From contig JBAZXA010000013.1 in NCBI GenBank assembly GCA_041660045.1, forward strand, positions 47,291 to 111,290: DNA of 64,000 nucleotides. Direction: 5' to 3'. Numbering within the stretch: position 1 is the stretch's first letter; each line of letters begins with the position of its first letter. Below are positions 27,529-35,445 of this stretch, one piece after another. The stretch is from WM-3-3 sp041660045. Its GTDB lineage: Bacteria; Pseudomonadota; Gammaproteobacteria; Methylococcales; Methylomonadaceae. Position numbers and translations under genes: made by a program. Under the pieces are notes generated by a model, which was not told where the DNA came from, searched no databases, and saw only the letters and a program-made list of their open reading frames with translations.

Positions 27529-28884
27529 TTAGAGTTTAGCCTGGCTTGCATCTTTAGCTTTATTACCACCGTACAAAGCATAAGCGCCAAATTTCATTTG
27601 GTGTGCCCTGCCTAATTTTTCTTTTATGAAATCAATGGAAAAAGCTTCCGCCAAGTGCTTGCCATCCCAATTATAGGCTTTAAAAAACTGCTCATTATCA
27701 ACACCTTTTTTATCCCAGTTGGCTAATAATGAAGAGGTAAAATACAAACGCTTACCATCCCAGCTAGACGACACCATATTCACTTGGGCGCCTATTTTTT
27801 TCTCAAACACTTGCTTAGGGTGTTCTGGATCGGAAATATCAAAAAGCCTGGCTGTGCCATCCATAAAGGTGTTAACCCAAAGTTTGCTATCGTCACTGGA
27901 GATAGAAATATCAACGGGTAATGGCACTTTTGCTGGCTCACCAATATCGGCAACAGCTTTAGCTTGCCAGGCGCCTGACTTGTCTTCATAAATCAACCAG
28001 ATTTTTGAAGTCAGCGCCGTCGTGCTAAAACAATAATTATGCTCTGGCTTCCAAGCGCAACGCAGCTCTAAAGGCGCGCCAGGCACTTCAAATATCTTTT
28101 GTGGTTGCCGCGTATGTAAATCCCATTGCACAACAGTGTTACCAAAATGCTTCATGGCTTCGGCATCATTTAACATTTTGCCAAAATCCATCATGTAATT
28201 GGACCATCCTGTAAACGAGGACGTCAGCATTAGATTCTTTCTAGGCAACGCTCGCACATCATAACCGTAACCATCGGCATAGACTTTTGTTGGGTCGCTA
28301 TTTTGCAATTTGGCATCCGTTGGCATCCAGTGGGTTGAGACAAATTCACCCGCATTGGTATATTCCACTAATGCCGTACGCCCACCGTGGTCTTTATCGT
28401 TCGACAAGCCAGTAATCATCATCCGGCCAGGTAAGGCATAAAACGAGTGTGGCCCTACTACACCGCCACTTTTAGCTACAAAATCAGAGATGGTATTCAC
28501 CAATTTTGGTTTGGCTGGATCAGTATGGACATCAAAAATAAAAATTTTATTGGTATCTAAGCCTCCGGCCCAAAGAAATTTGCGGTCGTCAGTAAAGTCA
28601 GAATGGTGTGCCTCGTTACGTCCACCCACCGACACGCTACTGACGACTTTGCCATAACTAGGTGATTTTGGATTAACGTCAACCGTGACCATTTTATCTT
28701 GCTCATCACCTAAACCTTCCATACCTAATGTCCAAACATAAACCACATCTTCCTGTCCGGTAATTTTGGCCATATAAGGTGATTGACAAGTTTCATCGGC
28801 CCGCATGTTAAAAGAAACCGCAGCAGCACAGATGCCAGCTGTTACTACACTCCCTCTCATTAATTTTTTATAGTGTTGTTTCAT
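27529..28884 (-). CDS. mtoX: Methanethiol oxidase (selenium-binding protein SBP56 family)
   Basis: 451 residues of the SBP56 beta-propeller family, with a signal peptide ending near NMRADE that places it in the periplasm, as in bacterial MtoX. Conserved stretches include YVWTLGMEGLGDEQDKMVTVDVNP, NEAHHSDFTDDRKFLWAGG and VVGPHSFYALPGRMMI, with histidines that are probable copper ligands. MtoX oxidises methanethiol to formaldehyde, H2S and H2O2, which fits a C1-utilising host. It is one base from the upstream oxidoreductase and directly followed by the fused SCO-MauG gene. This context supports methanethiol oxidase rather than a eukaryote-type selenium-binding role. Confidence 0.88.
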   Translation of the reverse strand: MKQHYKKLMRGSVVTAGICAAAVSFNMRADETCQSPYMAKITGQEDVVYVWTLGMEGLGDEQDKMVTVDVNPKSPSYGKVVSSVSVGGRNEAHHSDFTDDRKFLWAGGLDTNKIFIFDVHTDPAKPKLVNTISDFVAKSGGVVGPHSFYALPGRMMITGLSNDKDHGGRTALVEYTNAGEFVSTHWMPTDAKLQNSDPTKVYADGYGYDVRALPRKNLMLTSSFTGWSNYMMDFGKMLNDAEAMKHFGNTVVQWDLHTRQPQKIFEVPGAPLELRCAWKPEHNYCFSTTALTSKIWLIYEDKSGAWQAKAVADIGEPAKVPLPVDISISSDDSKLWVNTFMDGTARLFDISDPEHPKQVFEKKIGAQVNMVSSSWDGKRLYFTSSLLANWDKKGVDNEQFFKAYNWDGKHLAEAFSIDFIKEKLGRAHQMKFGAYALYGGNKAKDASQAKL

Positions 28885-28885
28885 C

Positions 28886-29623
28886 TCATGTACTCTTTTT
28901 TGGGTAGGGACTACGCTCGGCGATTGCCGACTTTAAAATAAAGCCCTCGTAGTCTTCTACTTTAGGATTTTTAATTATGGGCGTCTTATCCAAATTTAAT
29001 AAGCGCTCTTGATAGTCTTTAAGAACAGTCACTCGTGCTTCATGAGTAAGCCTCACGGGTGCGTAAACAATGAAAGGTTGCCTTACGGTAAAGCCACAAA
29101 AACCCAAAATACCCCGATGTATAGGGTAGAGTATGGTTTCCATTGCGCCATATATGCCAACTTCTGTGTAAACGGGTTCTAAACCACCGACCGTAATTGA
29201 ACACATGGCCTGTTTACCCGCTAAACGTCCTTGATCAAACCAGCGTCCGCCGCCATAAGCGTGGCCTACGGAAAAAACCCGGTCTACCCAGCCTTTCAGA
29301 ATAGCTGGCATGCCTAACCACCAGATTGGAAACTGCAAAATTAAACAATCGCACCACGCCAACTTTGCCTGCTCGGCCTTTATTTCGGCAACATAACCGT
29401 CATGCAGATTGGCGTAACTTTCCTCATCTTGCTGTATTAATATGGCTGGATCCTTAACGGTAGTGAAATTACGCCGGTCTGAAACAGGATCAAAGCCCAT
29501 CGCATAAAGATCAGATTCCACTACCTGATGGCCAGCATCGGTTAAGGTTTTGTTCGCTGCCGAACGCATCGCCGCATTAAAACTACTGGGCTCGTGATGC
29601 GCATAGACTATAAAAACTTTCAT
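28886..29623 (-). CDS. NAD(P)H-dependent oxidoreductase, flavodoxin-like (NQO/MdaB type)
   Basis: 245 residues of the flavodoxin-like NAD(P)H:quinone oxidoreductase family: FIVYAHHEPSSFNAA at the N-terminus (FMN phosphate loop), FPIWWLGMPAILKGWVDRVF and GGLEPVYTEVG. ATG 29623 fits the family start; an in-frame GTG lies six bases earlier. Cytoplasmic FMN enzymes of this type reduce quinones by two electrons and protect against reactive species. Its position directly before mtoX suggests coping with H2O2, sulfide or quinone stress from methanethiol oxidation, which is inference. Confidence 0.85.
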   Translation of the reverse strand: MKVFIVYAHHEPSSFNAAMRSAANKTLTDAGHQVVESDLYAMGFDPVSDRRNFTTVKDPAILIQQDEESYANLHDGYVAEIKAEQAKLAWCDCLILQFPIWWLGMPAILKGWVDRVFSVGHAYGGGRWFDQGRLAGKQAMCSITVGGLEPVYTEVGIYGAMETILYPIHRGILGFCGFTVRQPFIVYAPVRLTHEARVTVLKDYQERLLNLDKTPIIKNPKVEDYEGFILKSAIAERSPYPKKST

Positions 29624-29656
29624 CGCCACAACTTTTGATTAGCTTGTCATGAGAAT

Positions 29657-29929
29657 CTATTCAGCGGTAGTTGGATCAATCATAGTTTTAATTTGACTGA
29701 CCCGATTAGCTGGAAAACCACCTTTTTGGGCATGTTCCCGAATAGTCTCTTCATCAGGCGAGATATAAACACAATAGACTTTATCCTCAGTGACATAGCT
29801 TTCCACCCACTGAATTTTAGGCCCCAACTCATTTAACACACCACATGAAGCCTGGGAAATACCTTGCAGCTGTTCTTGAGTTAGCGCGCCAGCGCCAGGA
29901 ATCTCACGCTCTATTAAATACTTCGGCAT
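29657..29929 (-). CDS. DUF4242 family protein
   Basis: 90 residues, MPKYLIEREIPGAG onward, matching DUF4242 (small ferredoxin-like alpha/beta proteins; some structures bind nickel). An AGGAG site precedes the ATG. It lies 29 bases after tetR and 27 before the oxidoreductase, so it is part of the mtoX operon. The function is unknown. Confidence 0.82.
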   Translation of the reverse strand: MPKYLIEREIPGAGALTQEQLQGISQASCGVLNELGPKIQWVESYVTEDKVYCVYISPDEETIREHAQKGGFPANRVSQIKTMIDPTTAE

Positions 29930-29958
29930 TCTATTCTCCTAATTGTTGTTATAAAAAA

Positions 29959-30558
29959 TTAAACCTTAAAAAAATCACCCAGCAATTGATCGCAACATTG
30001 CCTAAGCGGCGCAGATGATTTTTCGATTTTCATGCGCAGCAACGCGCCTTGCCATGCATCCGTTAATAAATCAGCCTGTAGTTGGGCTGATATATCTAGC
30101 CGTACGCTACCTTCTTTTTGCGCCTTGGCCAAACCTTTCTCTAATAAATCCCGGTAGCGATGAACTGCCATCTGTAATGAGGATCTGCAGGCTTCACTGG
30201 TATCGCCAATTTCCCCCATTAAATTGCCTAATAAGCAGCCCCCCTTAAAACCCGCTTTTTCCAATTCTTCAATAAGTTCATCAAAGTATCGCTGCAAAGC
30301 ACTTAAACCGTCTAATTCTGGATTTTGTATGTGCTGGCTTAGCTGCTCAATAAAAGGATTGAGATAGTGTTGGATCACAGCCGTACAAAACTCCTCCTTG
30401 CTAGCAAAATAATTATAAAAAGAACCTTTCGGAATTTGCACAGCCGCCAAGATTTCTTTCAAGCCTGTGCCATGGTAGCCTTGCCGCATCAGAAGAATAA
30501 CCCCCTGATTTAACAAGTTTTCACGATTAATTTGTTTTTGCGGGGTTATTTTAACCAT
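29959..30558 (-). CDS. TetR/AcrR-family repressor of the mtoX operon
   Basis: 199 residues. The N-terminal TetR helix-turn-helix has GYHGTGLKEILAAVQIPKGSFYNYFASKEEF, and the C-terminal ligand domain contains GGCLLGNLMGEIGD, as in the NemR/AcuR-like subgroup that senses electrophiles or aldehydes. It heads an operon of DUF4242, oxidoreductase, mtoX and SCO-MauG. A near-consensus promoter and an ACCGGT palindrome lie directly upstream, so autorepression is likely. The predicted transcription start falls at the ATG and no Shine-Dalgarno site is visible, suggesting a leaderless message. Confidence 0.88.
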   Translation of the reverse strand: MVKITPQKQINRENLLNQGVILLMRQGYHGTGLKEILAAVQIPKGSFYNYFASKEEFCTAVIQHYLNPFIEQLSQHIQNPELDGLSALQRYFDELIEELEKAGFKGGCLLGNLMGEIGDTSEACRSSLQMAVHRYRDLLEKGLAKAQKEGSVRLDISAQLQADLLTDAWQGALLRMKIEKSSAPLRQCCDQLLGDFFKV

Positions 30559-30563
30559 AGCTA

Positions 30564-30593
30564 ATAATACGACCGGTTGTCTTAAGTTGTCAA
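30564..30593 (-). promoter_or_regulatory. Sigma70 promoter of the tetR-mtoX operon
   Basis: On the minus strand, TTGACA (30593-30588) and TATTAT (30569-30564) are separated by 18 bases. The transcript would begin about 30557, at the start codon itself. Confidence 0.7.
30571..30581 (-). promoter_or_regulatory. Candidate TetR operator
   Basis: GACCGGTTGTC, with an ACCGGT palindromic core, lies between the -35 and -10 boxes. It resembles the TAGACCGGTCTA type of site used by NemR-like repressors. Binding here would block RNA polymerase. Confidence 0.45.
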
Positions 30594-30683
30594 AAAATAA
30601 ATTCTGTTTTTTACTATTACCTAAATAATACCTAGAATTGCCTCTAGATTAAACTGCGTTATCTGACTTGTTTTTATTGCTGG

Positions 30684-30927
30684 ATATGCCTTAGCCTTAT
30701 CCCTTTAAAACCAGCACAGCCCGCGCTTTATCAGGCAACCCGCCCATAAACCAGGGCAAACTAAATACTGGAGCAATTTACCAGCCAACTAAGGCGGCAT
30801 ATTGTCGCGCGGCAATATGCCACATTTTAAAGCTTGTCCGCCCTAGATATACTTTGTTCGGACTTTGCTTATGGCAGAGTCTGAATCCTTCCTCTCAAGT
30901 GGGCATTAATTTCGCCCACTTTTTTTA
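30684..30927 (+). ncRNA. Candidate structured RNA leader or small RNA with terminal attenuator
   Basis: No reading frame is seen, but the region holds ordered structure on the plus strand. Hairpin A is GGCATATTG/CAATATGCC (30796-30821). Hairpin B is a 12-bp stem (30857-30885) with two G-U pairs and a TTATG loop. An intrinsic terminator (30897-30927) ends six bases or so before the RBS of the M41-like gene. A second copy of ATATGCC at 30684-30690 could replace the right arm of hairpin A, an arrangement seen in RNA switches. I recognise no Rfam class by eye. The 5' end is not defined. Confidence 0.45.
30897..30927 (+). terminator. Intrinsic terminator / attenuator before M41-like gene
   Basis: AAGTGGGC and GCCCACTT form an 8-bp stem, followed by a run of T. 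It ends immediately before the AAGG ribosome binding site of the gene at 30937. It must either end an upstream small RNA or act as an attenuator. Confidence 0.8.
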
Positions 30928-30936
30928 AGGCCTGTT

Positions 30937-31674
30937 ATGAAATACTGCTATCGCCACAAATTACCTGTGGGTTCCAGCAATGCCGAATTAAGCCGGCAAA
31001 ACGCCATTCACGTTGCTGGCCATGCCGCGGCAATCTGTTTATACAATAAGCAAAATAAATTACCGCCAATTTTTTTCCGCATCAGCCAATACGCAGAAGC
31101 CTACAACAACCACGGGATATATACGGCCCAAATTGAGGATGGTTGCCTTATTCCAACACCGCCATCAACCTGGGAACAAGCAACTGATGGCTTCTCCCCG
31201 GACCAAAAGCGTGACTATGAACGCGCCTTTAAAGCGGACATCATAAATTTACTAGCCGGCCCTCTTGCCGAAGCAAAACACGTGGCATTACGCAACGGCG
31301 AAAAAATTAGCCCCCGCGCTGTTATATTAAATGCCCTACATTATTACGGCGGCTGCTCTGACCTTAATCTTGCCTATGACTACTTAGCTTGTTTTATGGG
31401 CCACCACCAAAGCCAGCATAAAACTAAACAGCTTTTTTTTAGCGCCTTTGAATTTATAAATGCCTATCCTAAGTGGCAGGCTATCAACGCATTGGCCGAT
31501 TACATGCTAACAGCACCTAAAGCCTATATTGACTGTGAAGAGGCTTTTACTGTGCTAAATACAAGCACAGGCCTAAAGCCGTTATTGTCGTTCTCCAAAC
31601 AAAGCCGTACCAATTCTAACCAAAGTAGAACCCTCGGCTATAGCCGCTTCCAAATCCCCTGTCATGCCAAATGA
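30937..31674 (+). CDS. M41 (FtsH-protease)-like protein lacking the catalytic glutamate
   Basis: 245 residues, soluble. His25-Val-Ala-Gly-His29 aligns with the HEAGH zinc motif of M41 peptidases, but the catalytic Glu is Val. LLAGPLAEA (about 105-113) matches the GGRAAE region. Ser-Asp142-Leu matches the third zinc ligand segment (NDL), so zinc binding may remain while proteolysis should not. There is no AAA+ domain. The 3' end overlaps the convergent yggS gene by about 93 bases, so the last 30 residues may be an extension. An intrinsic terminator just upstream suggests conditional expression. Confidence 0.7.
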   Translation: MKYCYRHKLPVGSSNAELSRQNAIHVAGHAAAICLYNKQNKLPPIFFRISQYAEAYNNHGIYTAQIEDGCLIPTPPSTWEQATDGFSPDQKRDYERAFKADIINLLAGPLAEAKHVALRNGEKISPRAVILNALHYYGGCSDLNLAYDYLACFMGHHQSQHKTKQLFFSAFEFINAYPKWQAINALADYMLTAPKAYIDCEEAFTVLNTSTGLKPLLSFSKQSRTNSNQSRTLGYSRFQIPCHAK

Positions 31675-32259
31675 AAAGGTATCCAGCTGGGCATTTTCAA
31701 GTTGCTTAATAGCTTGGTATAACACCCGATAAGGCACGCGTTGATCCGCAAACGCTAGCTTAGGCTCAGGGATGGCCATAACCCCGCGCAAATTTAGCCC
31801 AGGCAAATTATTAACTTCGGCAACTAAAGCCGGTAATTCGTCCAAACCGATGCCCGATTTACTTGCTTCATTACTAATATTGACTTGTAAGCAGATATTA
31901 AGCGGGGGTAGCTCATGCGGCCTCTGCTCACTTAATCGTCGGGCGATTTTAAGGCTATCAACACTATGTACCCAAGCAAAATGCTGGGCTATAGCTTTAG
32001 TTTTATTCGATTGGATAGGACCTATAAAATGCCAGATAATGTCTAACCCCACTAATTCTTGCTGCTTTATTAAGGCTTCTTGCAAATAATTTTCGCCAAA
32101 ATGCCGTAAACCTGCTTGGTAAGCTTTGATGATATCAGCGGCAGGTTTAGTTTTTGAGACTGCTAGCAACAAAACGGATCCAGGCTTACGTTGATAAGCC
32201 AGTTCTGCTTTTTGTATCTGGGTATTTATCTTGTTAATTCTTTGGGCTATTGAAGTCAT
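31582..32259 (-). CDS. yggS: YggS-family PLP homeostasis protein
   Basis: 225 residues from ATG 32259 (MTSIAQRINKI), the usual family start; the open frame extends to 32298. Conserved elements are LLLAVSKTKPAADI with the PLP-binding Lys, FGENYLQEALIKQ, WHFIGPIQSNK, CLQVNISNEASKSGI and SFGMTGDLEAAIAEGSTLVRIG. The protein binds pyridoxal phosphate without known catalysis and buffers vitamin B6 and amino-acid pools. It is divergent from pilT, as in many gammaproteobacteria. Confidence 0.92.
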   Translation of the reverse strand: MTSIAQRINKINTQIQKAELAYQRKPGSVLLLAVSKTKPAADIIKAYQAGLRHFGENYLQEALIKQQELVGLDIIWHFIGPIQSNKTKAIAQHFAWVHSVDSLKIARRLSEQRPHELPPLNICLQVNISNEASKSGIGLDELPALVAEVNNLPGLNLRGVMAIPEPKLAFADQRVPYRVLYQAIKQLENAQLDTFSFGMTGDLEAAIAEGSTLVRIGTALFGERQ

Positions 32260-32376
32260 AAAGGGTATAAAAAAACATTGCCAATTATTAAACATCACGC
32301 CTTTAAAAAAGCAAGACTTAGACTATGGTTTAAGGGAGTAAAACTTAGTTTTCTTTAGTCTTTTTCAGAGGAATGT

Positions 32377-33414
32377 ATGGATATTGCCGAATTACTGGCT
32401 TTTTCAGTAAAAAATAATGCGTCTGATTTACATTTATCAGCTGGCTTACCACCTATGATACGGGTTGACGGCGATATACGGCGCATTAACATCCCTGCAT
32501 TTGACCATAAACAGGTGCATGCACTCATTTATGACATTATGAATGATAAACAGCGCCGTGATTATGAAGAATTTTTAGAAACCGATTTTTCTTTTGAACT
32601 ACCTGGCATTGCCCGCTTTCGGGTTAACGCATTCAACCAAGAACGTGGCGCCGCTGGCGTGTTCAGAACTATCCCCTCCAAAGTGCTTAGCCTTGAAGAA
32701 CTGAAGGCCCCAGCTTTTTTTGAAGAGCTAACCCGCAAACCACGTGGCCTGGTTTTGGTTACAGGCCCCACAGGCTCAGGCAAGTCGACCACCTTAGCGG
32801 CTATGATCAACCATATCAACACCAATGACTATGCCCATATCCTAACGGTAGAAGATCCCATTGAATTTGTCCACGAGAGCCAAAAAAGCCTTATTAACCA
32901 ACGCGAAGTACATCGTGACACCCATGGCTTTAGCGAAGCCTTACGTTCGGCATTACGGGAAGACCCTGATATTATCCTAGTCGGCGAAATGCGCGATTTG
33001 GAAACCATACGACTAGCTTTAACTGCCGCTGAAACCGGGCACTTGGTGTTTGGCACTTTGCATACCACATCTGCAGCAAAAACCATAGACCGTATTATTG
33101 ATGTTTTTCCGGCTGCGGAAAAAGACATGATCCGCTCTATGCTGTCCGAATCCTTACAAGCGGTTATCTCACAAACCCTGCTGAAAAAAAATGGCGGTGG
33201 CCGTATCGCCGCCCATGAAATCATGGTGGGTACTGCCGCCATACGCAATTTAATCCGGGAAGCCAAAGTGGCGCAAATGTATTCAGCTATACAAACAGGC
33301 CGAAAAGATGGCATGCAAACCCTGGATCAAAACTTAAAAGAACTGGTGGATCAAGGCTTGATTACCGCAAAAATCGCCATGGTCAAAGCCGTCAACAAAG
33401 ATATCTTCCGTTAA
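32377..33414 (+). CDS. pilT: Type IV pilus retraction ATPase PilT
   Basis: 345 residues with the Walker A GPTGSGKSTT, the Asp box EDPIEFVH, Walker B in DIILVGEMRD and the His box GHLVFGTLHTTSA. The C-terminal AIRNLIREAK is the retraction-ATPase signature. It powers pilus retraction and twitching as a cytoplasmic hexamer. It is followed 9 bases later by pilU, giving the standard two-gene unit. Confidence 0.95.
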   Translation: MDIAELLAFSVKNNASDLHLSAGLPPMIRVDGDIRRINIPAFDHKQVHALIYDIMNDKQRRDYEEFLETDFSFELPGIARFRVNAFNQERGAAGVFRTIPSKVLSLEELKAPAFFEELTRKPRGLVLVTGPTGSGKSTTLAAMINHINTNDYAHILTVEDPIEFVHESQKSLINQREVHRDTHGFSEALRSALREDPDIILVGEMRDLETIRLALTAAETGHLVFGTLHTTSAAKTIDRIIDVFPAAEKDMIRSMLSESLQAVISQTLLKKNGGGRIAAHEIMVGTAAIRNLIREAKVAQMYSAIQTGRKDGMQTLDQNLKELVDQGLITAKIAMVKAVNKDIFR

Positions 33415-33423
33415 GAGGAAATT

Positions 33424-34557
33424 ATGGACTTTAATGCCTTGCTAGCACTCATGGTGCAAAAAAAAGCATCTGACTTATTCATCACTGCCGGACGTGCGCC
33501 AACCATTAAAGTCTATGGATCGCTGGTAGAAGTCTCAAAATCACCATTAAGCGATGAAATGGCGATGAAGATTGTGCTGAGCATTATGAACCAGCGGCAA
33601 AAAGATGAATTTGAAAACACCAAAGAATGTCAATTTGCCATTAGCGTACCTGGCTTATCCCGCTTTCGGGTGAGTGCATTTACCCAACGCGATGCCGCGG
33701 GTATGGTATTGCGCCGCATTGAAAATGAAATTCCAGACGCAGAAAGCTTACATTTGCCATTAATCCTAAAAGACCTGATTATGGAAAAACGGGGCTTAGT
33801 GATTTTTGTTGGGGCTACCGGCACAGGTAAATCAACCTCCCTAGCCGCGCTAATCAAGCACCGTAACTTAAATACCAGCGGGCATATTATTACTATTGAA
33901 GACCCCATGGAATTTGAACATCCCCACTTAGGTTGCATTGTTACCCAGCGCGAAGTTGGGGTAGATACTGAGTCTTATGAAGTGGCCTTAAAAAACACCT
34001 TACGGCAAGCGCCTGATGTCATCCTAATCGGTGAAGTCCGCACACGCGAAACCATGCAAAATGCCATCACTTTTGCTGAAACAGGTCATTTATGCCTGAC
34101 TACTTTACATGCCAATAACGCTAACCAAGCCTTAGACCGGATCTTGCATTTTTTCCCCGATGAAATGCACGACCAATTATTTATGGACTTGTCACTGAAT
34201 TTACGCGGTATTGTTGCCCAACAATTAATCAAACGGGTTGATGGCAAAGGCCGCTATCCGGCAGTAGAAATTTTATTGAATACGCCATTAGCAAAAGATT
34301 ACATCCGCAAAGGGGAAATCAACAAACTAAAAGAATTGATGAAAAGCTCGCGTGAGCAAGGTATGCAGACCTTTGACCAAGCGCTATATGATCTCTATAC
34401 CGCAGGCAAAATCAGCTATGATGATGCACTAAACTCCGCAGACTCGCGTAATGAAGTACGTCTAATGATCAAATTGGGTGCCGACAGTTCAGGTAGTTTT
34501 GGCGATGAAGACATGATGCTATCAGAAACCGACCAGGACAAAACCTCCATTTATTAA
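33424..34557 (+). CDS. pilU: PilT-dependent retraction ATPase PilU
   Basis: 377 residues with Walker A GATGTGKSTS, IEDPMEFEH, DVILIGEVRTRETM and TGHLCLTTLHANNANQ. The C-terminus extends beyond PilT with an acidic tail, as usual in PilU. It assists PilT in pilus retraction. The spacing of 9 bases after pilT shows an operon. Confidence 0.95.
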   Translation: MDFNALLALMVQKKASDLFITAGRAPTIKVYGSLVEVSKSPLSDEMAMKIVLSIMNQRQKDEFENTKECQFAISVPGLSRFRVSAFTQRDAAGMVLRRIENEIPDAESLHLPLILKDLIMEKRGLVIFVGATGTGKSTSLAALIKHRNLNTSGHIITIEDPMEFEHPHLGCIVTQREVGVDTESYEVALKNTLRQAPDVILIGEVRTRETMQNAITFAETGHLCLTTLHANNANQALDRILHFFPDEMHDQLFMDLSLNLRGIVAQQLIKRVDGKGRYPAVEILLNTPLAKDYIRKGEINKLKELMKSSREQGMQTFDQALYDLYTAGKISYDDALNSADSRNEVRLMIKLGADSSGSFGDEDMMLSETDQDKTSIY

Positions 34558-34569
34558 ACTCGTCATACT

Positions 34570-35370
34570 CTAGCTACGGTTTTTTTGGATCATCTCATAT
34601 GCTTTAGAAATTTTTTGCGTTTTTTCTTTTGCTAAAACCATCATTTCTTCTGGCAACCCTTTAGCAACTAGCTTATCAGGATGGTTTTGGCTCATTAAAC
34701 GCCGGTAAGCCTTTTTCACTTCCGCATCACTGGCCGTTGGCGTTAACCCCAACACCGCATAAGCGTCCTTTAATTCTGAATGTTGCTTAGTTTGCTGATA
34801 GGCTTTGCCTTGACCATAAAATCGATTTTGCGCCTGATGCTGCAATTTAAGGCGCTCATAATCGAACCGGGACACCTTCAATTGCCCGCAAATATGCAAC
34901 AATAAAGCTTCTTCACTCTCCTCTAATTCCCCATCGGACAAGGCTGCTTGCATTTGGATTTCAATAAACGTGCGGATTAAATCACGCCGACGATGGCATT
35001 CCTTGCGGAATTGCGCTAATACGTCATCCACTGGAAAATCGGCACTTTTACCTTGCTGAAATAACGCAATCGCGCTACTACGCATAGCACCTGACAAGCC
35101 CATTTCATCCATAACCCGGTTAGCCAAAGAAATTTCTTCTGGCGCCACTCGGCCATCGGCTTTAGCCAGATGCCCCATCACGGAGAAAGTCGCGGTAAAA
35201 AAAGCCATTTGCACACGCTGTTGATCACCGGGGTTAAAGCCCAGCTCAACATCTAAGCTTGCCGCGCCCTTATCAAATTGATGGCCAACTGAGGCTCCTA
35301 AAATCGCCCCCAGCGGGCCGCCTAATAAAAATCCAAAGGCTCCGCCGAGCAATTTTCCAAACCAAACCAT
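34570..35370 (-). CDS. djlA: DnaJ-like co-chaperone DjlA
   Basis: About 266 residues from ATG 35370, chosen for its AGGA eight bases upstream and the usual MVWFGKLLGG start. An N-terminal glycine-rich membrane helix (about 5-30) is followed by a TerB-like domain (about 50-170). A C-terminal J domain (about 200-266) has the HPD triad in QNHPDKL. It is a type III inner-membrane DnaJ protein that stimulates DnaK. It converges on pilU. Confidence 0.9.
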   Translation of the reverse strand: MVWFGKLLGGAFGFLLGGPLGAILGASVGHQFDKGAASLDVELGFNPGDQQRVQMAFFTATFSVMGHLAKADGRVAPEEISLANRVMDEMGLSGAMRSSAIALFQQGKSADFPVDDVLAQFRKECHRRRDLIRTFIEIQMQAALSDGELEESEEALLLHICGQLKVSRFDYERLKLQHQAQNRFYGQGKAYQQTKQHSELKDAYAVLGLTPTASDAEVKKAYRRLMSQNHPDKLVAKGLPEEMMVLAKEKTQKISKAYEMIQKNRS

Positions 35371-35445
35371 TGATTCAATCCTATAGCCCAAAAAGAAGTG
35401 TTAAAATTGTAACATCAACCCGACCCGCCTGTTTAATGAGGAAAT

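Noticed and set aside
27529..27590. Upstream extension of the SCO-MauG gene overlapping mtoX
   Set aside because: The extension adds residues before a normal signal peptide; the ATG at 27518, just after the mtoX stop, is simpler.
30684..30927. 6S RNA, RNase P RNA, SRP RNA or cyclic-di-GMP riboswitch at this locus
   Set aside because: The conserved cores of these RNAs that I could recall are absent; only a GGCAAAC word recalls the cyclic-di-GMP motif, without its partner segment.
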